Shown in pieces: positions 57,421 through 64,000 of a stretch of DNA of 64,000 nt. Source of the stretch: Auanema rhodensis. Taxonomy: Eukaryota > Nematoda > Chromadorea > Rhabditida > Rhabditidae. The notes under the pieces are model-generated. The model was not told the origin of the DNA and did not search any database. It saw only the letters and a program-made list of their open reading frames with translations. Every line of letters begins with the position of its first letter. Within the stretch, counting starts at the first letter, position 1. The position numbers were made by a program, and so were the translations under genes. Location of the stretch: positions 5,466,501 through 5,530,500 of the forward strand of contig OZ059900.1 in the NCBI GenBank assembly GCA_964057225.1, given 5' to 3'.

Positions 57421-59673
57421 ATGGATCCCATATCAGCTATGTATGTGCTAGAGAAACCAATTTTTCCTGTTTCTCCGCTTATTGATGATAGAGCAACTAT
57501 TTGGGGTGTGCATAAAACTCTTATTTCACAGGAAAAACGAAATGATATTACTGAATTAGATATCAAACTCACCATAAGAGAGCTGGAAATAAAAAGAGAG
57601 GTAATGAAATATTAGTCCTTATTATTTAATATTGTTTTACTTAGACTGGTGAAAGTTCTGACATAATCCCGATAAATGGGCAGTTTTACGTATTTAATTT
57701 GAATATAAAGACTGGCCATTCTTGGTCATCATTAACATCATTGGTAATATTACATTTTCTTCAAAATAATTTCTAAAAACATAATTCAAGACTGAAAAAA
57801 TTAGTAAGAATATACTAGAACACGGGTGTCACTCTTTGCAACACAAAGAATTTATGAATTGTTAGTTTGGCTTTCAAGAATATCTTTATTGAGATTTTAT
57901 TTTATTTAGACATAATGAATCGAATTTATCAAGATATCCGGCCTAACTGTGGTAGTTTATGTGTTAAATTTCTGCAAGAAGCCTTGAAATTTGAGAGTTT
58001 CATGTCTTGTGTCCACATTCAGTTTAACGTATTGATATCAAATTTGATTGTGAGTTTTCAAATTCAAACAGAAGTTCAGAACCTGATTTTCAGGAAGTCA
58101 GTCAATTTTATGATCCGCAGAAAAAAGCAATAAGTGAAGCGAAAAAGCATTTTTTGAATATCTGGAAATTCATATTCTTATCGAGCACTTTAGAGTGTTT
58201 GATAGCATATACCAATAGTTTGGAGTGTATTAATTTACAACGAGATTGTCTGAAAGTTGGTATTCATATGGGTAATAATGATCTCAATTTTAATAATTAC
58301 AGAGAGGAAAAGTTATACAGGTTACTTCGCTACAGTTATGGAATGATTTTCAAAGCATGTTTTATGAGAAACATTCTAACAGCTCCATTGATAACATTGT
58401 AGATAATATAAAGTAAAATTTTGTAGCAAATACATTTTTATACATATATATTTTTTTAGAGAGTCGTATGCAATGAATAAATGGGTTCATGCACATCAAT
58501 GCGAAGCTTCATCAATTATCAGAGGAGTTAATTATCTTCTAATAAATATTAATTGAATAATGTCAAATTATAGATATTACTTTCCGAGCATATATTAAGT
58601 TTTTATGGGTTAAAACCTGCTTGGATCGGTGCTAAGATAGACATAAAAAAAAGAGAGCTCGGATTCAAAATTCCAGAAGTACCGGAATACTTGAGTGATT
58701 TAATGTTTTTTTCGGTTCATCCCACGGAGGAACAAGTATGTGTATGCTTTGCTATATCATGACTTCAAATGTTTCTTCAGAGGATTTTTCAATTTTTGTT
58801 AACGTATGAAGAAAAGACTCTGAGATCTAACGACCTGTCAGCTGAATATAAAGCAATGCAAGAAATTGAGTGGAACTCTGTAGACTCGAGTAAATTTGGA
58901 TATAATGCTTACATAGCTGCAAAGTATGGATGGCTTGAATCAAATGAATATTGTGATTTTGGAGTTAGTTCAAAAATTTTGAAATCATTTTTTTCTGATT
59001 TATAGCCAAGAACTGAAAGTCATGAGACATTCTTTTTGAAAAATATCGAGGTAGCTCCACCATTTGTAGCTAGTTTATCAATGGCTCGCATGTTTAAAAA
59101 TCGCTGGTCTCAAGTATTTTATCTCATTCGCAAGTTGTTTATACAAGCTGTAGAAGAAGTGAGCGTATTCATTATGGAATCTGAAATAATCGTGAGCTCT
59201 TATCTTCATCCTTTCCATTTTAGGCTAATATTTTTTACCGAACTTTGAGGCCACTGGGGCGTGATGTTAAGAGATTAGAGCGTTGTTATTTTTATGAAAC
59301 TAGCTGGAAACGTAAGGATTTAGGACTTAAACATTGATTCAGCTTTCTCTATTTAGGGTTCGGTCCAACAGTGTTATCTGTAGTAAGGATGGTTGACGAA
59401 ACTAGCGGGAAATTACCCAAAACAGCTATGAATACTACATTGTTTACGGAAAAACGTGACTTGTTATTCATATATGACGTAGGACTTCTGTATGATCCAC
59501 ATATACACAAAGTATATTGTTTCAATAGACTAGAACTATCAAATGCAATATACTTAACTGAAATGCCAGATGACGAAAAGAATCTCCATCTCAAAAATAT
59601 TTATTATGATGCACAACAGTGTTGTAACAGTGCTCATTTAGATTATCTTGAACAGCGCAATGAACGACGTTAA
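57421..59673 (+). CDS. Unrecognised 576-aa protein, 12 exons
   Basis: Exons: 57421-57600, 57645-57743, 57791-57860, 57910-58049, 58094-58255, 58303-58412, 58460-58526, 58574-58735, 58781-58963, 59006-59158, 59224-59311, 59357-59673. All are in phase, with introns of 42-66 nt, so the model is well supported. The protein is soluble-looking and mostly helical with many aromatic residues. Notable segments are MNRIYQDIRPNCGSLCVKF, LLSEHILSFYGLKPAWIG, SKFGYNAYIAAKYGWLES, FKNRWSQVFYLIRKLF and, in the last exon, a beta-like YDVGLLYDPHIHKVYCFNRL. There is no signal peptide or transmembrane span. The length and intron density suggest a conserved cytosolic protein, but I do not recognise its family. The start could be further upstream, because the frame is open for five codons before ATG 57421. 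Confidence 0.75.
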
Positions 59674-60361
59674 CATTTGTTTTATTCTAGACTTTTTTGC
59701 AAAGAATAGAAGCATAATAATTGGGCGTTAAAATGAACAATTTCATTAACTTAAATATATACTTGTTCTTTGTTTTAATGTTATTGTTCTGTTAACAGTA
59801 ACTTTTTAAATATTTTTTAGTTATAATACTTCATCTCTGTTTTAATTTGCGTTGAAGCTGAAATTTTTTTTCTTTTTGTATATATATATATATATATTAT
59901 AACTATACTTTCTTTTTATGTTAGACAATATTATAATATTATAGAAGAGTTTAATGTTATTTTTATGATCTTAGTCTTACATTAATATATGTTTAATTTG
60001 ATGTTTTAAGGAAATTAAGCATGTATAGTTTCTTTAACTAAACTGATTTAACTCAATATTTTAATTAAAAGTGTTTCTAACTTATTCATTAAAATTATTT
60101 TTCTTGTATTCAATTCAAAATTTGCTAAAACATGGTTTTTTGAAATAGTTTTTACACACTTCTGATATTCTTTACTTGCTGATACTAAGTTATTGAAAAT
60201 AAGTCTCTCACACTAGTTTTTTAAAATTGTATATTTTATAATTTAAATTTGCACATAAGGAACGCTGTTTCGTAAGATTTCTTTATTTCAATTATCTTCA
60301 TTCATGATGAATAAGCATATGTACTGCTGATAAAGAAGAGTGAAATATCATAACGATAAAT
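59674..60361. other. Intergenic; no gene seen
   Basis: Very AT-rich 3' flank with a (TA)n stretch near 59,879. Nothing supportable. Confidence 0.5.
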
Positions 60362-61200
60362 ATGTTCAAAAGTAATGAAACTCACGCATTTACAATGGAG
60401 AGAAAAACTGATAAGGAAGAAAGTAAGTTTTATACATACACTATTTATCTAATCTTATTCATGCTAGCGACATGATGTTTTTGAGCTTTACTATTCTATC
60501 AAGTATTTAATATATTTATAACGATACTCATAAAGAATATTTGCCAGGATATGGTACAAGGGTCACCTAACTTTTTCTAAAAAGGAGCATTAAGGTTTTG
60601 CAAGAAATACGTATAAAATGTAATTACAAATATCTTGATTTACAGGAACTATTGCATAGGCGTTTAATAAGGTGATATGTCCTTAGTTCGGTGGCATTGG
60701 CTTCTCTATACACTCAACGTTTTGAACTCATTGAGCAGCGCATTTTGGGCTTAGTTGCTGGTTGTTGAACAAAACTGGAGAGTATTGAACAACTAAATGA
60801 TTATGTTTGAAAAAAATAGTAATCGAATTATTTATTCTAATAATCCCTTTCTATCGCTTCTAATAGCAATTATTTTATATTTTTAATCATTTCACAAAGT
60901 AGGACTTTTTTATTATATTTTATTATATATACTTTTTATTATATTTTTTATTAAGTATATTTCAGAGTTTTGTTCAAAAAAAGCTCAAAACCCCGGTATC
61001 GGTATTGATCTGTATCCAGTAAAACTAATCGTTCTCCAACCTAAGACTTCAAAAAATCATACATCAATCGAATCGATAAGAAGCTCTACACAATATAGTA
61101 AGGTGTGGTTACAAGATGCTAAGAAAATAACATTATTGAACTTTTTCAGTACCTGCATTTCAACTACTATTTTTTTACATCCAAAAGCATGGATTTATAG
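60362..61200 (+). CDS. Doubtful small spliced gene, 82 aa
   Basis: A possible model: 60362-60422, 60966-61102 and 61150-61200, in phase. Donors are GTAAGT and GTGTGG; acceptors are ATTTCAG and TTTTTCAG. The product is a short Lys/Ser-rich protein ending in an aromatic stretch (YLHFNYYFFTSKSMDL). The first intron (543 nt) is long for this genome and no motif supports the call. Confidence 0.28.
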
Positions 61201-62272
61201 CATGGAGATTAGTTTCCTAGGTTTTACAGACAATATACAGCACTTTCATGAAAATTCTATGCTTTTGGTCTACCAAAAATTCCTCAATGATTTAAAACAC
61301 GTTACAAGTTCAAGTAAAATGTTGAAATTCAGCTTTATTCATTTATGTTATTAATTGATTAAATTATAGATTGTGATAAGGATAATTGAGTTTGATCGCA
61401 ATTATATTTTTTGAATCATTTAGAACATAAAATAAATTTGCAATAGTTTTAAATCATAGGAATGGAATCAATTTAAATTATTTTTTTTGGTTTTTCATTT
61501 TTCTTTCCTATTCAACAAACTTTAAATAAGTCATTGCATTTCTTGCTATATTTTATAATATCAGTTTCTGAATTTTTCCCTTTTTTGAGCAAGGTTCAAC
61601 TTAGAATTAGGAGCTACTTTGTATTTTGTATTACGCTTAAGGCATGTAAGTTGGATAGCATCATGTAGATGACTTCCTTCAAATACCCTCTTTCATCTGA
61701 GATAAAGTTTGTAAGGCAAGTGCTGCCGTTCGCTCAAGCAACTACATCATTGAATCAGAGAGCGTCGTACATGTTCTCAAATCATTGTTAAATAAACGGC
61801 CACCCTATACCTCCCTCCTGTTAAAATTTGAGTCTTCTTTCTGTGTTATTTTGGCAAGAAGAATTATTTTTTGATGTTATACATGTATAGATTTGTACAT
61901 TTTTCACCACTTTTAGCACTTTAATAGTGAATTCACATTAAAATGTTGAACAAGCTTTTTAATTAGAAAAAATTGAAAGGAACCTGAAAAGGCTCATAAC
62001 TCATAGAATTGTCATATATCCCAGAAGAAAGTCAGAAAGCACTTTCTAATTTCCTCACTGCATGCTCCTTGCTTACATATAGTTTTTTGAAAACTGTATG
62101 AATTATGTTCTATTACATAGGTAGACAAACAATTAAAGATATTTAAAAAATCCGCATCAAAATTGAATTAACTTTGTAAATGTGAATAGGAATCTGTAAT
62201 GCTTAAAACTTTTTCTTTGACCAATTTAAATTTTTAAAAAGTTTTATTTAGGTATTTTAACGTGTTTTCAAA
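61201..62272. other. Intergenic; no gene seen
   Basis: AT-rich spacer with a slightly GC-richer stretch at about 61,640-61,820. No exon can be supported. Confidence 0.45.
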
Positions 62273-62795
62273 ATGACAAATACTAGCACTGAGCGTAAGT
62301 GTGTCTGCCTATTTAATTTTCTTATACATTTTCCCGCCTTCATAAGTAAGAGTATCATTCAATTTTCAGTTGCTCGCAGCTATTCGTGCGTTTTGTCCAA
62401 TGATATGAATGAGGTGTGTTAGATTTATAAGTTATATTCTATTGTTGTGTCAGTTTAAAAAAAAAGTTTTAATATAGTATGAATTAAGTGTGATGACCTG
62501 AGCATTGATGACACTGATTCCTTCTCTAGTCTAGGAACGTATGATACAATTCTTATGTATGAGCCGATGTTGATTTCTGAACCAACTATAAATCAGGTTT
62601 TTATTTTTTTTTAAAATTAGAACTATAGTTGTAGTGATAAAGCAATTAAAAGTATATGAAGGTTAAAATTATTTTTAGGGTGGGTTCTTCTTTAATTGCT
62701 GCTCACTCGGACGTTTCATAATAATTGTTCTGATACTGTTGATTTTCTGCTATTACATTGAGCTGATAGTAATTTTCACACGTGCTTCACAATAA
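62273..62795 (+). CDS. Tail-anchored small membrane protein, 96 aa
   Basis: Four exons, in phase: 62273-62294, 62370-62413, 62489-62596 and 62679-62795. Donors are GTAAGT, GTGTGT and GTTTTT; acceptors are TTTTCAG, AATTAAG and TTTTTAG. The N-terminal 57 residues are acidic and Ser/Asp-rich (CDDLSIDDTDSFSSLGTYD), followed by GGFFFNCCS and one strong C-terminal membrane span (RFIIIVLILLIFCYYIELIV). With no signal peptide, a tail-anchored topology is likely. The family is not recognised. Each exon alone is too short to stand out as an ORF; the evidence is the phase agreement and the end-to-end coding sense. Confidence 0.6.
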
Positions 62796-64000
62796 CTGTT
62801 ACTCTTTTGTTAACATTTAAACATTAAATGATTGATATAAATAGTTTTTTACACATACTTAAAAGCAAAGTAAAGAATAAAAAGTTTTAGAACTATTGGT
62901 GCTAGTTTTATACTGATATGAATTTGTGGAATCCTCATGCAATTTCTAAAGTTTGGAAAATATAGATATAGACAAAAAAATTTTATAAGCTTTTATAGCG
63001 TTTGTCAAGATTCGCAGAACTGTTATACATCTGCATTCAATGAAATAAGTCGTTAATGCGCAGATAAATCTATATTTGCATCTAGAATACTTTGAAATAC
63101 TTTCAATTGTTCTCGACAAGTGCTTGTTTATTTATAACATTCCTACATTACCCATGTCTATGTACATCAAATATTCACTAAGATTGAATTCTTCTTTTCA
63201 ACTCTTCTGATCTTTTCGAGAAGTTCAGGAGATTTCTTTAAATCACAACCCAAAGCAAAATAGAAATTAGATTTTCTTTGTGAGGTAAACAGTTTCAAGC
63301 GGCAGAAATTTCTTCTACACCGAATACAACACAATCACAATTATTCCACATTTGCATATTGTTAACGTTTTTTGTTTCAGTTAAAAATAATTGGCAGCCA
63401 TTTGTATAATTAACAACAATTTTCATGCTAACTATTCACCAAAATATAAATCTTGCAGATCATGTGTCATGATGTTGTAACAACTAATGCATGGTGCAAA
63501 TGCCCAGCTCTACTTTCATAGTGATAAACGAATTACTTTGAAGCATTTCAGAATTTGAAAGTTTTCCAATAGCATGATTAAGAAGGAGATGAAATATTCA
63601 AGATAATACTGGAATAGTTCATGTTTTATTCGTAATCAACATTTTTCTCATGTAATTTATAAATTCATATATTCACTTGAAATTAATTGAATTAAGTTTG
63701 AGAATCAGTCATACATCTTAAAACATTATTATTAATGACATTTATGAATAAGCAAGTGTCGAGCTCGAATGTCACACTATTAGGTTCCACGAAGAATATC
63801 TTTTGCCAATTGTATTTAAGATTCATTCAGTATTATAAAGTATTTTTGATGATCAAATGAACAATTATAAGTTTAATGTGTCAATGAAATAATTGGTAAC
63901 AAGTACTATATTAATTATAATACTTGATATCGAACATAGTAGTTAACACTTAGGCTTCGTGAAGTATACGTTTATATCCTTGTTTATAACCATCTGTCTA
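62796..64000. other. Intergenic to window end; no gene seen
   Basis: AT-rich, no supportable exon, repeat or RNA gene. Confidence 0.5.

Overview
The window looks like nematode nuclear DNA. The main evidence is a warthog-type (Wart plus Hint/Hog) gene at 35.5-38.0 kb, a family I know only from nematodes, and a sem-5/GRB2 gene at 49.3-50.2 kb whose length and sequence follow the nematode protein. Supporting signs are very AT-rich intergenic DNA, introns mostly of 39-55 nt, and splice-acceptor-like TTTNCAG/TAG sequences a few bases before several first ATGs, as expected for spliced-leader trans-splicing. I cannot name the species.

Region 1 (1-~12/13 kb) is most of a Polinton/Maverick element, cut by the left window edge inside its polymerase. 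In order it carries: protein-primed DNA polymerase B (+, nine exons in view), double-jelly-roll major capsid protein (-), a small glycine-rich basic protein (-), adenain-like protease (+), a tiny membrane protein (+), a two-zinc-finger protein (+), minor capsid/penton protein (-), packaging ATPase (+), two conserved accessory ORFs (+), integrase with chromodomain (+), a small membrane ORF (-) and a spliced Cys-rich gene (-). All are open and keep nearly all expected motifs, so the copy looks recent. The gene layout is virus-like: abutting or overlapping cistrons, AATAAA signals that overlap stop codons, and compact divergent promoters.

Region 2 (13.29-29.35 kb) is two tandem arrays placed end to end. 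The first is a 176-bp satellite with 79 repeat periods and no net indel over 13.9 kb, with dimeric and 12-mer higher-order patterns. The second is a 41-bp minisatellite (about 52 units) with a 574-bp (14-unit) higher-order duplication.

Region 3 (29.4-64 kb) is host-gene territory. It starts with a 25-exon, 1155-codon gene that joins a C2H2-like finger and a Crypton-like tyrosine-recombinase domain, with candidate catalytic R, R, H and Y residues retained, to a C-terminal SET domain. I consider this the most interesting object in the window. It is followed by the warthog gene, a possible small secreted protein, a 69-aa membrane protein (-), a 781-aa Ser-rich protein (-), a BNIP3/DCT-1 mitophagy receptor (+), sem-5 (-), a 974-aa 19-exon histidine-rich protein (-) with a possible nested small gene, an unrecognised 576-aa 12-exon gene (+), a doubtful 82-aa gene (+) and a 96-aa tail-anchored protein (+). 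Exon models were built by eye from GT-AG (once GC-AG) boundaries and phase consistency. No transcript or database evidence was available. I saw no tRNA, rRNA or CRISPR array.
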